NCBI RefSeq assembly: GCF_000178835.2
Contig: NC_015275.1
Span: 4,650,238 to 4,714,237 of the forward strand
Direction: 5' to 3'
Length of the DNA stretch: 64,000 nt
From: Cellulosilyticum lentocellum DSM 5427
Lineage (GTDB): Bacteria > Bacillota > Clostridia > Lachnospirales > Cellulosilyticaceae
Positions 53,674 through 62,939 of the stretch are shown here, piece by piece; positions within the stretch are counted from its first letter, which is position 1, and each line of letters starts with the position of its first letter. The notes under the pieces are model-generated. The model did not search any database and was not told the DNA's origin. It saw only the letters and a program-made list of their open reading frames with translations. Both the position numbers and the translations under genes were made by a program.

Positions 53674-53702
53674 ATTTTATCGAAATATATACATTATATC
53701 AA
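53674..53702 (-). promoter_or_regulatory. Possible argS promoter
   Basis: TTGATA (complement 53697-53702), 17 bp, TAAAAT (complement 53674-53679), about 36 bp upstream of argS. Confidence 0.5.
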
Positions 53703-53983
53703 GTTATATTACAGATTATCTTCTATTAACCTACTCATCATACTACTCATAGCCTTTCAAATTTAATTAGTGATTTTCTTTATCTTATTTTTCTACGATC
53801 AATACCTATTTATATGTTTAATGCAACCATTCATTCTACCTTTCAATATAAGTCTCATTTTTCTATCATTACATTAAACTCTTCCTCATATTCGAAATCT
53901 ACAAGAAATAAAATACCTCATTGCTTTATTGTTACCTATAGTAATACATATTAAGCATTTGATTAAATTAATCTTTTACTCAA
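53703..53983. other. Gene-free spacer downstream of the noc-like gene
   Basis: About 280 bp of AT-rich sequence with no open frame, repeat or recognisable site. Confidence 0.4.
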
Positions 53984-54023
53984 AATAAAAGCGACTTTCT
54001 ATTCTAACTAGAAGTCGCATGAT
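53984..54023 (-). terminator. Terminator of the noc-like gene
   Basis: GCGACTTCTA and TAGAAAGTCGC pair with one bulge, followed on the minus strand by TTTTATTTT. Confidence 0.75.
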
Positions 54024-54034
54024 TTTTATGTAAA

Positions 54035-54835
54035 CTATTGGTTGATTGGTATTTTAATTCTAATTTCATAGCTGTCTGCATGTTCTTTCATAGTGTATTT
54101 TGCATCTACACCTGCTTTTTGAATTAAATTAACAGCTTCTGTAATTGTGTTAGTAACTAATCTCATATCTCTTATATATGATTTTACCTTTTGATTAGCT
54201 TTGTGTTTAATCATATCTTCTTTGGTGACATCCACTAGCATCTGTTCAATGATTTGTTCTGTTCTTTTTACATTAAGCTCCTGTTTAATGACCTTTTCTA
54301 AAGCCATTAACTGATATTCTTCATTAGGTAACTTTAACAGTGCTCTTGCATGTCTTTCTGTTAAATTGTTTTCTACTAGTAATTTTTGAACCATTGGAGA
54401 CAATTTTAATACCCTTAGTTTATTAGCTACTGTAGATTGATTTTTACCTAATGTTGCTGCCAATTCCTGTTGGGTATAACCATAGTCTTGCATAATTTTA
54501 TGATAAGCTTGGCTCTCTTCTAGGAAATTTAAGTTCTCACGCTGTAAATTTTCAATTAGAGCAAGTACGGCACTATCTTTTGTGGTTACTTCTACAATTA
54601 CTGCAGGTATAGTTTCAAGTCCAGCTAATTTAGATGCTTTTAATCTTCGTTCTCCTGCAATAAGCTCATAGGAGTTACCTATCATTCTTACTGTAATAGG
54701 TTGCATTAGTCCATGTTCTAAAATAGAATCTGCAAGTTCTTGTAATGCCGCATCACTAAATACCTTTCTAGGTTGATATGGGTTAGGTATAACGCGGTCA
54801 ATTGCAACATGTTCTATTTTTAAATCTTTTTGCAT
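54035..54835 (-). CDS. noc: ParB paralogue, Noc-like nucleoid occlusion protein
   Basis: A 266-residue ParB-family protein distinct from the parB product. It has PNPYQPRKVFSDAALQELADSI, the CTP-binding AGERRLKASKLAG, ENLQRENLNFLEE, and the helix-turn-helix YTQQELAATLGKNQSTVANKLRVLKL. It lacks the GRGLNALL N-terminus of ParB, and its N-terminal MQKDLKIEHVAID differs as well. Position close to rsmG and mnmG is where noc lies in Bacillus. I found no Noc-binding ATTTCCCGGGAAAT site in the window, so it could also be a second ParB-like CTPase. Confidence 0.8.
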   Translation of the reverse strand: MQKDLKIEHVAIDRVIPNPYQPRKVFSDAALQELADSILEHGLMQPITVRMIGNSYELIAGERRLKASKLAGLETIPAVIVEVTTKDSAVLALIENLQRENLNFLEESQAYHKIMQDYGYTQQELAATLGKNQSTVANKLRVLKLSPMVQKLLVENNLTERHARALLKLPNEEYQLMALEKVIKQELNVKRTEQIIEQMLVDVTKEDMIKHKANQKVKSYIRDMRLVTNTITEAVNLIQKAGVDAKYTMKEHADSYEIRIKIPINQ

Positions 54836-55060
54836 TTAAGTTCTGCTCCCCTCTAAAATAACAGTTTTGCTATCTATCAGTATAACATATTTTACCTATA
54901 AAAGCCATAATATAATAATTCGAACACTTTTCTACTTTTTTATATGATATAAACAAAAACAGACCATAGTATCTGTTATAGCCTAAAAATCATTAAAATA
55001 TACACTGCAAATAAGCCTAAGTTCATTTTTATGTGCACTTAAGCTTATTTTAATACCCAA
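54836..55060. other. noc upstream region with a hairpin
   Basis: Contains the noc ribosome site and a possible TATACT -10 box near 54878. AAATAAGCCTAAGT/ACTTAAGCTTATTT (about 55006-55050) form an imperfect stem that could be a terminator on either strand. Confidence 0.45.
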
Positions 55061-55243
55061 CCTGGTATCTTGGTCAACACTACTTTTACATCTTTTCTAT
55101 CGGCCTTAGGAATACCCCTCAGTTTCCTTCAGAAGATCTTCAAAATATATAAGGTAGTTCAAAAAAACATTTACCAGGAGGGGTACATAAAAGCTATCCA
55201 TATGTTATAGGTCCGAAAGCTTTCATACTTTGGAAACTGGTAA
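55061..55243 (-). ncRNA. Candidate structured RNA with alternative pairings (strand uncertain)
   Basis: No gene fits here. CCTGGTA (55061-55067), TTACCAGG (55171-55178) and CTGGTAA (55237-55243) on the plus strand can form two mutually exclusive stems. Inside the first, ACTAC/GTAGT, CCTTA/TAAGG and GGAA/TTCC nest. On the minus strand the putative stem enclosing 118 nt is followed by a hairpin at 55006-55050 and, 170 nt on, by noc. No known RNA family is recognised. Confidence 0.35.
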
Positions 55244-55599
55244 TACAATATAGAGGAATAAGCTACTCAATCTTTCTTTTCAACTTATATTGATCGCAAG
55301 TGCTAGCGCTGACTACAATAGTAGCTGATAATTGGCACTGAGAATGCTAGAAAGTTTTATCTTATTTACTTCACTTATATATGTTATCAGTATGGTATTC
55401 ACCTAATTTTTTAAAATATTTTTTCCTATTTGTGTTCTTAACCTCTCCTTATGTAACTTATCTCTCTGTCGATTTTATATAAGTATCTAGAATAACTTAC
55501 CTGCTTATTGGAAATTCATCCCCGTTACAACCAACTCCATTGTATCCTTTGTATTTGATAAAACTATATAGTCCCCTTGCTTTTTAATCATCTTATACC
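55244..55599. other. Gene-free region
   Basis: About 350 bp with scattered short open frames, none with a ribosome site or protein-like composition over more than 45 codons. It may be decayed sequence. Confidence 0.4.
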
Positions 55600-55668
55600 T
55601 GTTGATAAATTTTATAGCTTTTATTTTATTATTATCCACAACTTATTTTTTATTTATTTATCCACATC
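55600..55668. promoter_or_regulatory. Cluster of three DnaA boxes
   Basis: TGTTGATAA (55600-55608, reverse of TTATCAACA), TTATCCACA (55634-55642) and TTATCCACA (55660-55668), all matching TTATNCACA or one base off. They lie 8 kb from the main origin cluster. Confidence 0.7.
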
Positions 55669-55721
55669 ATATATTCTTCTAGACTATTATCTTTATCCCT
55701 GATGCAGGTTCCTATATAAAA

Positions 55722-55764
55722 AAATTATAGACTATTATCCTGATAACTAATAGTCTATAATTTT
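55722..55764 (-). terminator. Terminator of the rpmH-to-rsmG cluster
   Basis: AAAATTATAGACTATTA and TAATAGTCTATAATTTT form a perfect 17-bp stem directly after the rsmG stop codon. Confidence 0.88.
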
Positions 55765-55776
55765 ACATGTTATATT

Positions 55777-56493
55777 TTATACTCCAAGAGGAGCTTTTGT
55801 CGGTTCTCCTGCTTTTCTTGGATATTTAGTCGCGGTTGGTTTTACTTTTCTAATCTTAGCAATTTTATGATCTAGCTCTGTAAATGGTACGCCTGCATGA
55901 ATAACTTCTTCAAGTTGACCACCTAATATTTTAATTGCTTTTTTCCCTTGCTCTAATTCCTCCTCTATCTTTTGACCTTTTAGGGCCATAAGATAGCCAT
56001 CTATTTTTACAAAAGGTAAAGTATATTCACTAAGCACAGCTAAATTTGCTACTGCTCTAGAAGCACAGATATCAAATCCTTCACGATAAGCTTTATTTTT
56101 ACCTAAATCCTCTGCTCTAGAATGAATACATTTTATTCCTTTAAGTCCTAATTGATTAATCACTTCTTCTAAAAAAGTTAATCGTTTTTTTAAAGCATCA
56201 ACTAAGGTTAATTCTAAATGAGGAAATGCTATTTTAATGACTAAACCAGGAAAACCTGCACCTGTTCCAATATCAATGACTGTTTTTTGAGTATTCATGT
56301 CAATTGCTTTTTGAATGGTCATACAATCTAGGAAGTGTTTTGTCATTACTTCTCTATCTTCTGTAATAGCTGTTAAATTCATCTTTTCATTCCATTCCTG
56401 TAACAATGACTTGTACATCATAAACTGATTTAATTGAGTTTCAGTTAGGTTAATTCCTAATTCTTTTGCTCCATCTAATAATAATTGTTTCAT
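55777..56493 (-). CDS. rsmG: 16S rRNA m7G527 methyltransferase
   Basis: SAM-dependent methylation of G527 in 16S rRNA. The 238 residues show the SAM loop IDIGTGAGFPGLVIKI, the ASRAVANLAVL block and the start [13 protein letters not shown]. Its ATG shares a base with the mnmG stop (TAATG), so translation is coupled. It is the last gene of the run that begins at rpmH. Confidence 0.96.
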   Translation of the reverse strand: MKQLLLDGAKELGINLTETQLNQFMMYKSLLQEWNEKMNLTAITEDREVMTKHFLDCMTIQKAIDMNTQKTVIDIGTGAGFPGLVIKIAFPHLELTLVDALKKRLTFLEEVINQLGLKGIKCIHSRAEDLGKNKAYREGFDICASRAVANLAVLSEYTLPFVKIDGYLMALKGQKIEEELEQGKKAIKILGGQLEEVIHAGVPFTELDHKIAKIRKVKPTATKYPRKAGEPTKAPLGV

Positions 56494-58403
56494 TAAACTT
56501 CCTCTTTCTCAGTACTTTCATCTTTGTGGCTGCGGTTTCTTTGCTCTAAATAAACTAATAACATTGAAATATCAGCTGGTGAAACCCCTGAAATACGTGA
56601 AGCTTGACCAATAGAAATAGGTCTTACTTGTTCAAGCTTTTGTTTAGCTTCAAGTCTTAAACTATAGACATCATCGTAATTAATATCTGCTGGAATAAGT
56701 CTTTTTTCTAACTTTTTAAACTGCTCTACTTGGCGCATTTGTCTTGTGATATAGCCTTCATAGCGTAATTCAATCATAACTTGTTCAATAACATCAAGTG
56801 ATAAATCTGGTCTATCTGTATCTACTTCAGTAAAATCTTCGTATTCAAGCTCTGGTCTTTTTAAAATTTCAGCTAATGCAATACCTGAACGAAGAGGTGT
56901 ACTTCCTTTTTTCTCTAATATAGCTTGTACCTTTTCACTTGTTCCCACATATACATGTTTTAATCTTTCAAGCTCGGCATCAATCGCTGATTTCTTAGCT
57001 GCAAAACGTTCATATCTTCCCGCTGATATAAGACCTGCTTCATAACCTTTTTGCGTTAAACGAAGGTCTGCATTATCTTGTCTTAAAAGTAATCTGTATT
57101 CAGCTCTTGATGTCATCATACGATACGGTTCCTTAGTTCCCTTGGTTACTAAATCATCTATTAGAACACCTATATATCCCTCAGATCTATCAATAATCAT
57201 AGGGTCTCTGCCATCTACTTTTAAAGCTGCATTAATACCTGCTACAAGTCCCTGTGCTGCTGCTTCTTCATAACCAGAACTTCCATTCATTTGTCCTGCA
57301 CTAAAGAACCCTTCAATAGCTTTAAGTTCAAGTGAATGTTTAAGTTGCATTGGATTAATGCAATCATACTCAATAGCATAACCTATTCTCATTACTTCAA
57401 CATTTTCGAGTCCCTTAAGCGTTCTAAGCATAGCAATTTGTACTTCTTCTGGTAAAGATGAACTCATCCCTTGAACATACATCTCTGTTGTATCTTCGCC
57501 TTCTGGCTCAATAAATACTTGATGCCTCTCTTTATCTGCAAAACGTACCACTTTATCTTCAATTGAAGGACAATATCTTGGCCCTGTTCCTTCTATAACA
57601 CCTGAATACATTGGAGAGCGATGTAAATTATCTCTAATAATTTGATGTGTTTTTTCATTTGTATAAGTTAAATAGCAAGGATATTGATCTCTTTTAATAT
57701 CCTTTTCTTTGTTTTCAAAAGAAAATGGTACAATGCGTTCATCTCCGTGTTGTGGTTCCATCTTAGAAAAATCGACTGTTCTAGCATCAACGCGCGCTGG
57801 TGTTCCTGTTTTAAAACGTCTTAATTCAATACCTAATTCTTTTAAAGCCTCACTTAACTTATTAGAAGTTTTAAGACCATTAGGACCTGTATATTCAATA
57901 CATTCACCAGTAAGACATCTAGAACGTACATAAGTACCTCCTGCTAAAACAATTGCCTTACATTCATATATTGCTCCTGTATTAGTTACTACACCTTTTA
58001 CTTTACCATCTTCTACTTGTACTTCAACAACTTCCTGTTGTTTAATGATTAATTTTTCTACGTTTTCAAGTACTTTTTTCATTGCATGACTATATTTAGT
58101 TTTATCAGCTTGTGCTCTAAGTGAGTGTACAGCTGGTCCTTTAGCTGTATTAAGCATACGAGATTGAATATATGTTCTATCAATATTCTTTCCCATTTCT
58201 CCACCAAGCGCATCAATCTCTCTTACTAAATGTCCTTTTGAAGTTCCCCCTACATTAGGATTACATGGCATCATAGCAATGCTATCTAATGACATTGTAA
58301 ACATAATAGTTTTCTTACCCATACGAGCTGCTGCAAGTGCAGCTTCACAACCCGCATGACCGCCTCCTATTACAACAATGTCTACTTTATCTGCAACATA
58401 CAT
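56493..58403 (-). CDS. mnmG: tRNA U34 carboxymethylaminomethyl modification enzyme MnmG (GidA)
   Basis: FAD protein that with MnmE installs cmnm5 at U34 of several tRNAs. The 636 residues carry the N-terminal FAD motif [19 protein letters not shown], the [23 protein letters not shown] segment split across the usual region, [14 protein letters not shown] and the C-terminal [17 protein letters not shown]. The start follows GGAGAGAAAAA, ten bases after mnmE. Confidence 0.97.
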   Translation of the reverse strand: MYVADKVDIVVIGGGHAGCEAALAAARMGKKTIMFTMSLDSIAMMPCNPNVGGTSKGHLVREIDALGGEMGKNIDRTYIQSRMLNTAKGPAVHSLRAQADKTKYSHAMKKVLENVEKLIIKQQEVVEVQVEDGKVKGVVTNTGAIYECKAIVLAGGTYVRSRCLTGECIEYTGPNGLKTSNKLSEALKELGIELRRFKTGTPARVDARTVDFSKMEPQHGDERIVPFSFENKEKDIKRDQYPCYLTYTNEKTHQIIRDNLHRSPMYSGVIEGTGPRYCPSIEDKVVRFADKERHQVFIEPEGEDTTEMYVQGMSSSLPEEVQIAMLRTLKGLENVEVMRIGYAIEYDCINPMQLKHSLELKAIEGFFSAGQMNGSSGYEEAAAQGLVAGINAALKVDGRDPMIIDRSEGYIGVLIDDLVTKGTKEPYRMMTSRAEYRLLLRQDNADLRLTQKGYEAGLISAGRYERFAAKKSAIDAELERLKHVYVGTSEKVQAILEKKGSTPLRSGIALAEILKRPELEYEDFTEVDTDRPDLSLDVIEQVMIELRYEGYITRQMRQVEQFKKLEKRLIPADINYDDVYSLRLEAKQKLEQVRPISIGQASRISGVSPADISMLLVYLEQRNRSHKDESTEKEEV

Positions 58404-58413
58404 TTTTTCTCTC

Positions 58414-59796
58414 CTACTTTCCTAAACAAAATCTACTAAATAACTGATTAATAATCTCTTCCTTTAACGATTCACCTACGATCATCCCCAGATGGCCGAA
58501 TGCATCATGTAAATCTATTGCTAAGCAATCTTCAGGAAGCCCTAATTCAATAGCATCTATTACTTTTTCTAAACTCTTAATTGCATTAATAAGAGATTGT
58601 TTTTGTCTTTGATTAGAAATGGTAGCTTCATTATGAACAGCAGCACTACCTTTAATCACAAAATGCTTCATAGCTTGTCTTAATTCATTAAGGCCTGACT
58701 GCTCTTTAGCTGAAACTTTTATAACTTCACCATTACTAAAGTGAGTCTCTAACATTTCCTGGGTAATATTGTTCTCTAAATCAGTTTTATTAAAAATATA
58801 AATAACATGCTTATTTTTTACTTGCTCTAATATCTCTTGATCTTTATCTAGAAGTCCTACATGACTATCTACTAACATTAATACTAAATCTGCTTCTTCA
58901 ATAGAAGATTTAGATCTTTCTACACCTATCTTTTCTACTATATCTTCTGTCTCCCTAATTCCTGCTGTATCTAGTAATTGAAATGGTATACCATCAATAT
59001 TTAAATAAGCTTCTACTACATCTCTTGTAGTACCTGGAATATCAGTAACAATAGCTTTATTTTCTTCAAGTAAGGCATTTAGCAAGGATGACTTACCAAC
59101 ATTAGGTCTACCTACAATAGCGGTTTTAACACCTTCTCTAATCATTTTTCCTGTATCAGCTGTTCTTAAAAGTTCTCGTAATTCTTCTAGCAAGTCTTTT
59201 AATTCAGCTTCGAAATCATTAGTAATTGGCTCATCATCATCATATTCTGGATAGTCAATAGATACTTCAATTCTAGCTATCACTTGAATTAAAGTATCTT
59301 GGTATTCCTTAATTTTTTTTGACAAATTTCCTTCAAGTTGACCAACTGCTTGTGACAATGAAAGTTCTGTTTTAGATTCAATAATGTCCATAATAGCTTC
59401 TACTTGTGCTAAATCTATACGACCATTTAAGAAAGCTCTTTTTGTAAACTCTCCATTATCAGCCATTCTTGCTCCAGCTTTAATAACTTCCATTAACACT
59501 GCATTTAATGGTACTGGACCACCATGACAGTTAATTTCTATAATATCTTCTCTTGTAAAAGTTCTAGGTCCTTTCATTAACATGATTAGTACCTCATCTA
59601 GAACTTTACCACTATCACTTACAATATGTCCATAGGTAATTGTGTGGGAATCTACTTTCTTAAGAGATTTTTTATTGGCCGCTCTAAATACTTTATCAAC
59701 AATTTCTATTGTTTCTTTTCCACTCACTCTAATAATGCCAATCCCACCAACACCAATTGGAGTAGATATAGCTGCAATAGTATCTTCAAATAACAA
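58414..59796 (-). CDS. mnmE: tRNA modification GTPase MnmE (TrmE)
   Basis: Potassium-activated GTPase partner of MnmG. The 460 residues have the N-terminal formyl-THF-binding domain ([19 protein letters not shown]), the helical domain, the G domain ([36 protein letters not shown]) and the C-terminal CLGK box with its essential cysteine. The start is TTG at 59796, after AAAGGATGAACCACG; no ATG fits. A terminator lies 20 bp upstream. Confidence 0.96.
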   Translation of the reverse strand: MLFEDTIAAISTPIGVGGIGIIRVSGKETIEIVDKVFRAANKKSLKKVDSHTITYGHIVSDSGKVLDEVLIMLMKGPRTFTREDIIEINCHGGPVPLNAVLMEVIKAGARMADNGEFTKRAFLNGRIDLAQVEAIMDIIESKTELSLSQAVGQLEGNLSKKIKEYQDTLIQVIARIEVSIDYPEYDDDEPITNDFEAELKDLLEELRELLRTADTGKMIREGVKTAIVGRPNVGKSSLLNALLEENKAIVTDIPGTTRDVVEAYLNIDGIPFQLLDTAGIRETEDIVEKIGVERSKSSIEEADLVLMLVDSHVGLLDKDQEILEQVKNKHVIYIFNKTDLENNITQEMLETHFSNGEVIKVSAKEQSGLNELRQAMKHFVIKGSAAVHNEATISNQRQKQSLINAIKSLEKVIDAIELGLPEDCLAIDLHDAFGHLGMIVGESLKEEIINQLFSRFCLGK

Positions 59797-59812
59797 CGTG
59801 GTTCATCCTTTC

Positions 59813-59843
59813 TAAAAAAAAAACCAGTATTAAACTGGTTTTA
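59813..59843 (-). terminator. Terminator between jag and mnmE
   Basis: AAAACCAGT and ACTGGTTTT pair around ATTAA, followed on the minus strand by nine T's. Because no promoter fits between it and mnmE, it probably acts as a partial attenuator in the cluster. Confidence 0.8.
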
Positions 59844-60629
59844 TCTATATGATCTATTTTGATAGTTAGGTGTAATAACCACTCTTCTAAATGGTTCTTT
59901 ACCTTCACTATGCGTTTTTACAATTTTACTATCTTGAAGTGCTGAATGAATGATACGACGATCATATGGATTCATTGGTTCAAGTATAATTGGTTTTCTC
60001 GTTTTCTGAGCCTTTTTACTGAGTTTATAAGCAAGATTTTTGAGTGTTTCTTCTCTTCTTGCTCTATAGTTCTCAGTATCTAACATAATTTTAATATACT
60101 CTTGTCTTTCTTTATTGGCAACAATATTAACAAGGTATTGAATAGCATCGAGAGTTTCACCTCTCTTACCTATTATTGTACCCATATTTTTACCTTCTAA
60201 ACAAATACTGATACGGTTATTATTAACAACCTGAGCTTTTACTTCACAATCAATATTCATTTCTTTTAATAACTTATATAAGAAGTCTTTGGCACGTTCT
60301 ATGACTCTATTTAGCTCTTCTTCAGTTACTATAACTGCATCTTCTGAGTCTTTTATTACTTCGGCTTTTTTAGTTGATGCTGGTTTTTCTTTAATAACCG
60401 GTTCTACCTTTGCTTCAACTTTGCTTACTTGAAGCTCAATATCTTCTTTAACTACATCTTCTTTAAGTGTAACTTTAACCTTAGCTTGTTTTGCACCTAT
60501 TCCTAATAATCCTTTTGAACCTTTAGATATAATTTCAATATTAACTTCATCTGTACTTGCTCCAAGTTCAATAAGAGCTTCTGTTATAGCTTCATCAACG
60601 GTTCTTGCTACTTTTTCAATAGATTTCAT
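59841..60629 (-). CDS. jag: Jag/KhpB RNA-binding protein
   Basis: Cytoplasmic RNA-binding protein of 262 residues. It has the N-terminal Jag domain (SIEKVARTVDEAITEAL), an acidic/lysine-rich linker, a KH domain (GTIIGKRGETLDAIQYLVN) and the R3H domain (YRARREETL, MNPYDRRIIHSAL). The start at 60629 is preferred because GGGGG abuts the other ATG at 60635. It follows yidC as in most Firmicutes. Confidence 0.94.
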   Translation of the reverse strand: MKSIEKVARTVDEAITEALIELGASTDEVNIEIISKGSKGLLGIGAKQAKVKVTLKEDVVKEDIELQVSKVEAKVEPVIKEKPASTKKAEVIKDSEDAVIVTEEELNRVIERAKDFLYKLLKEMNIDCEVKAQVVNNNRISICLEGKNMGTIIGKRGETLDAIQYLVNIVANKERQEYIKIMLDTENYRARREETLKNLAYKLSKKAQKTRKPIILEPMNPYDRRIIHSALQDSKIVKTHSEGKEPFRRVVITPNYQNRSYR

Positions 60630-60687
60630 ATCCATACCCCCAACTCTTTATAGGTTTATTATTTTAACTACTTACCTTCATTTTGGG

Positions 60688-61872
60688 CTATTCTTGACTG
60701 TCTGTTTTCTTTTGAACAGGTACCTTTTTCATTACTTTTTTAGTATAAGTTTTTGGCTTATTATCACTCTCCACTTGAGCTTCTACTTTAGTTACTGGCT
60801 TCTTTTCAACAGGAACTTTTTTCATTACTTTTTTAGTTTGAATTTTATTATTCTTTCTAGCTTCTTCACGTTCTTTTTCAAGCTGAGCATCAAGTTTTGC
60901 ATCTTGTTTTTCTAGAATCTTATTAACAATCCATTGTTGTCCCATCATAATCACGTTACCTGCAATCCAGTATAAAGCCAAACCTATAGGCATAGTATAT
61001 GCAAATACACCTGTCATGATTGGCATAACGATATTCATCGTTTTCATCATAGATTCACCTGGATTTGCTGCTCCATTGTTTGAAGTAGCTGCTGCACTTT
61101 GAACTTGTCCATTTGCTGCCATAGTAAGTTTAGTAAAGATATATGTTGATGCACCTGCAATAATAGGAATTAATATTACCCACCATTGTGTGCTCATTAA
61201 GACACTTGGTGTATCTACTACATTAAAACCTAAGAAGTTTTCAATGCTATATTTAAGATCTAAAGCCGGTCTTACAACATCTGCTGTACCACCCATTTTA
61301 TTTAAGAATTCATTCCATTGTGTTGTATTTAAATGACTTAGAAATTGTCCTAACTGCACGTTGTTATTTAAATCAAATGTTGCACGAGTAGTCATCTCAA
61401 TATTGGATTTAAATGGTTCTAGTAAACTTACATAGTTAGATACAGAGGCCATAATTTTATCTGCAATAACAGTATACTCTTGTCCTAATTTTGCAATGTA
61501 TTTAGCTGGCTCACGTAATACATTAAATAAAGCCATAATTAATGGTAACTGAATTAATAATGGTAAACAACCTGCAAAAGGATTAATTTTATACTTTTTG
61601 TATAAAGCTTGCATCTCTTGGCTCTGTTTAAGCTGAGATTCTTGATCCTTTTTCCCTTTATATTTATTTTGTATCTTTTGCATCTCTGGTTGAATCTTAC
61701 TCATACCTCTAGATGTTCTCTGAGAAGATAATTGAAGTGGTGTTAAAAGTATACGTGCTACTAATGTAAATAAAATAATTGATATACCCAGTGCAGCTAC
61801 TGGAGATATAAGGATAACCCCATCAAAAATAAAGCTTAGTATGGCACCAAAAATGTCATTAATAAATCCCAT
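60688..61872 (-). CDS. yidC: Membrane protein insertase YidC/OxaA
   Basis: Inserts proteins into the cytoplasmic membrane. The 394 residues have a first helix (VILISPVAALGISIILFTLV), the conserved arginine-containing segment RILLTPLQLSSQR, the charged loop KIQPEMQKIQNKYKG, and helices FAGCLPLLIQLPLIMALFNVLR and NVIMMGQQWIVNK. The long lysine-rich tail contains two copies of KKVMKKVPV. That tail could contact the ribosome, as in other YidC2-type proteins. Confidence 0.95.
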   Translation of the reverse strand: MGFINDIFGAILSFIFDGVILISPVAALGISIILFTLVARILLTPLQLSSQRTSRGMSKIQPEMQKIQNKYKGKKDQESQLKQSQEMQALYKKYKINPFAGCLPLLIQLPLIMALFNVLREPAKYIAKLGQEYTVIADKIMASVSNYVSLLEPFKSNIEMTTRATFDLNNNVQLGQFLSHLNTTQWNEFLNKMGGTADVVRPALDLKYSIENFLGFNVVDTPSVLMSTQWWVILIPIIAGASTYIFTKLTMAANGQVQSAAATSNNGAANPGESMMKTMNIVMPIMTGVFAYTMPIGLALYWIAGNVIMMGQQWIVNKILEKQDAKLDAQLEKEREEARKNNKIQTKKVMKKVPVEKKPVTKVEAQVESDNKPKTYTKKVMKKVPVQKKTDSQE

Positions 61873-61882
61873 TTTATTCCTC

Positions 61883-62137
61883 CTAGTTTTTCTTATCGCT
61901 ATTTTTTACCTTTTTCTCTGGTACTGGATCATACATAACTGGGTGAAATGGATGGCATTTTAATATCCTCTTTACTCCAAGAAATGTGCCCTTTATAAAA
62001 CCATGAATTTGGATAGCTTCGTAAGTGTATTGTGAACATGTTGGAGTAAACCTACAGTGTCCTCCAAGCATAGGTGATATTCCTCTTTGATAAAATCTAA
62101 TAAGTATAAGTGCTACTTTCTTAGGGATATTTCTCAT
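61883..62137 (-). CDS. yidD: Membrane insertion efficiency factor YidD
   Basis: Small membrane-associated protein of 84 residues, near the family's length: [34 protein letters not shown] and [18 protein letters not shown] segments with three conserved cysteines. The start at 62137 (MRNIPKKV) follows AAGGATTATAATT; the ATG at 62161 has no ribosome site. Position between rnpA and yidC is the standard one. Confidence 0.95.
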   Translation of the reverse strand: MRNIPKKVALILIRFYQRGISPMLGGHCRFTPTCSQYTYEAIQIHGFIKGTFLGVKRILKCHPFHPVMYDPVPEKKVKNSDKKN

Positions 62138-62191
62138 AATTATAATCCTTTCTGTAGCCATAGCAATATCTCACTAACACAATATTATATA

Positions 62192-62530
62192 TTATACATA
62201 CACTTTATGTTGTTTTAATAAATTTATCAGTGCATTAGAAATATCTTGATATGATGCACCATTAGCTGCTGATCTTGCAATAACTACAAAATCCCAGCCT
62301 TCTTTATCAATAAACTCTTCGTTTAACCTATAGCTTTCTCTAATAAGTCTAGTTACGCGACTACGTACTACACTATTTCCAACTTTTTTACTCACTGAAA
62401 TACCTAAGCGATTCTCAGGCAAGTTGTTTTTGTATCTATAAACTACTAAATATTTATTTGCTAAAGATTTTCCTTTTCTATATACAGTTCTAAATTCGTA
62501 GTTTTTCTTTAGCGACTGCGCATATTTCAT
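62192..62530 (-). CDS. rnpA: Ribonuclease P protein component
   Basis: Basic protein subunit of RNase P, 112 residues. The RNR motif region RLGISVSKKVGNSVVRSRVTRLIRESYR and the N-terminal QSLKKNYEFRTVYRKGKS are typical. It starts behind TAGGAGTAC, 53 bp after rpmH with a terminator hairpin in between. Confidence 0.96.
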   Translation of the reverse strand: MKYAQSLKKNYEFRTVYRKGKSLANKYLVVYRYKNNLPENRLGISVSKKVGNSVVRSRVTRLIRESYRLNEEFIDKEGWDFVVIARSAANGASYQDISNALINLLKQHKVYV

Positions 62531-62552
62531 ACTTAGTACTCCTAAATTTTAT

Positions 62553-62588
62553 AGCAAAACAAGGCCACATAAGCGGCCTTGTTTTATG
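62553..62588 (-). terminator. Hairpin between rpmH and rnpA
   Basis: AAAACAAGGCC and GGCCTTGTTTT pair around a short loop and overlap the rpmH stop. It probably attenuates transcription after the abundant rpmH message. Confidence 0.8.
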
Positions 62589-62718
62589 CTGTTAGTTTTT
62601 TTCTACCTTTTGCTCTTCTTCTAGCGAGTACCGCTCTACCATTTTTAGTTCTCATTCTTTTACGAAAACCATGTTCTTTACTTCTTTGACGTTTCTTTGG
62701 TTGATAAGTCATTTTCAT
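62584..62718 (-). CDS. rpmH: Ribosomal protein L34
   Basis: Basic 44-residue protein of the large subunit, [17 protein letters not shown] to AKGRKKLTA, of normal length. The start at 62718 has AAGGAGGTGCTCACA before it; the frame is open for 30 more codons upstream, but that part is not protein-like. First gene of the cluster, pointing away from the origin. Confidence 0.97.
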   Translation of the reverse strand: MKMTYQPKKRQRSKEHGFRKRMRTKNGRAVLARRRAKGRKKLTA

Positions 62719-62865
62719 TGTGAGCACCTCCTTTATTGGATAAGTTACCACACAATATGCACATAAAAATCGATAAATAGCCACTGCACATGTGCTATCT
62801 ATCTTCACACCAATAATAAAAAATATTTACATTAAACTTATTGAATGTAAATAAGCACTATGGAT

Positions 62866-62894
62866 AGTATAGAAGATTTATAATTTGTAGTCAA
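62866..62894 (-). promoter_or_regulatory. rpmH promoter
   Basis: TTGACT (complement 62889-62894), 17 bp, TATACT (complement 62866-62871). The roughly 140-nt leader contains the inverted repeat ATTTACATT/AATGTAAAT (62825-62852). Confidence 0.8.
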
Positions 62895-62939
62895 GCCTTA
62901 CTTACTATATTATTAGAATAAATAACTGGTAATTTAAAT

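Noticed and set aside
55061..55178. Degenerate 5S rRNA gene
   Set aside because: The 118-nt length and complementary ends fit, but the conserved loops of 5S rRNA cannot be aligned; similarity is limited to a few short words.
55141..55300. Short plus-strand peptide-like frame around GGVHKSYPYVIGPKAF
   Set aside because: No start codon with ribosome site, only about 45 codons, and it coincides with the paired segments of the possible RNA.
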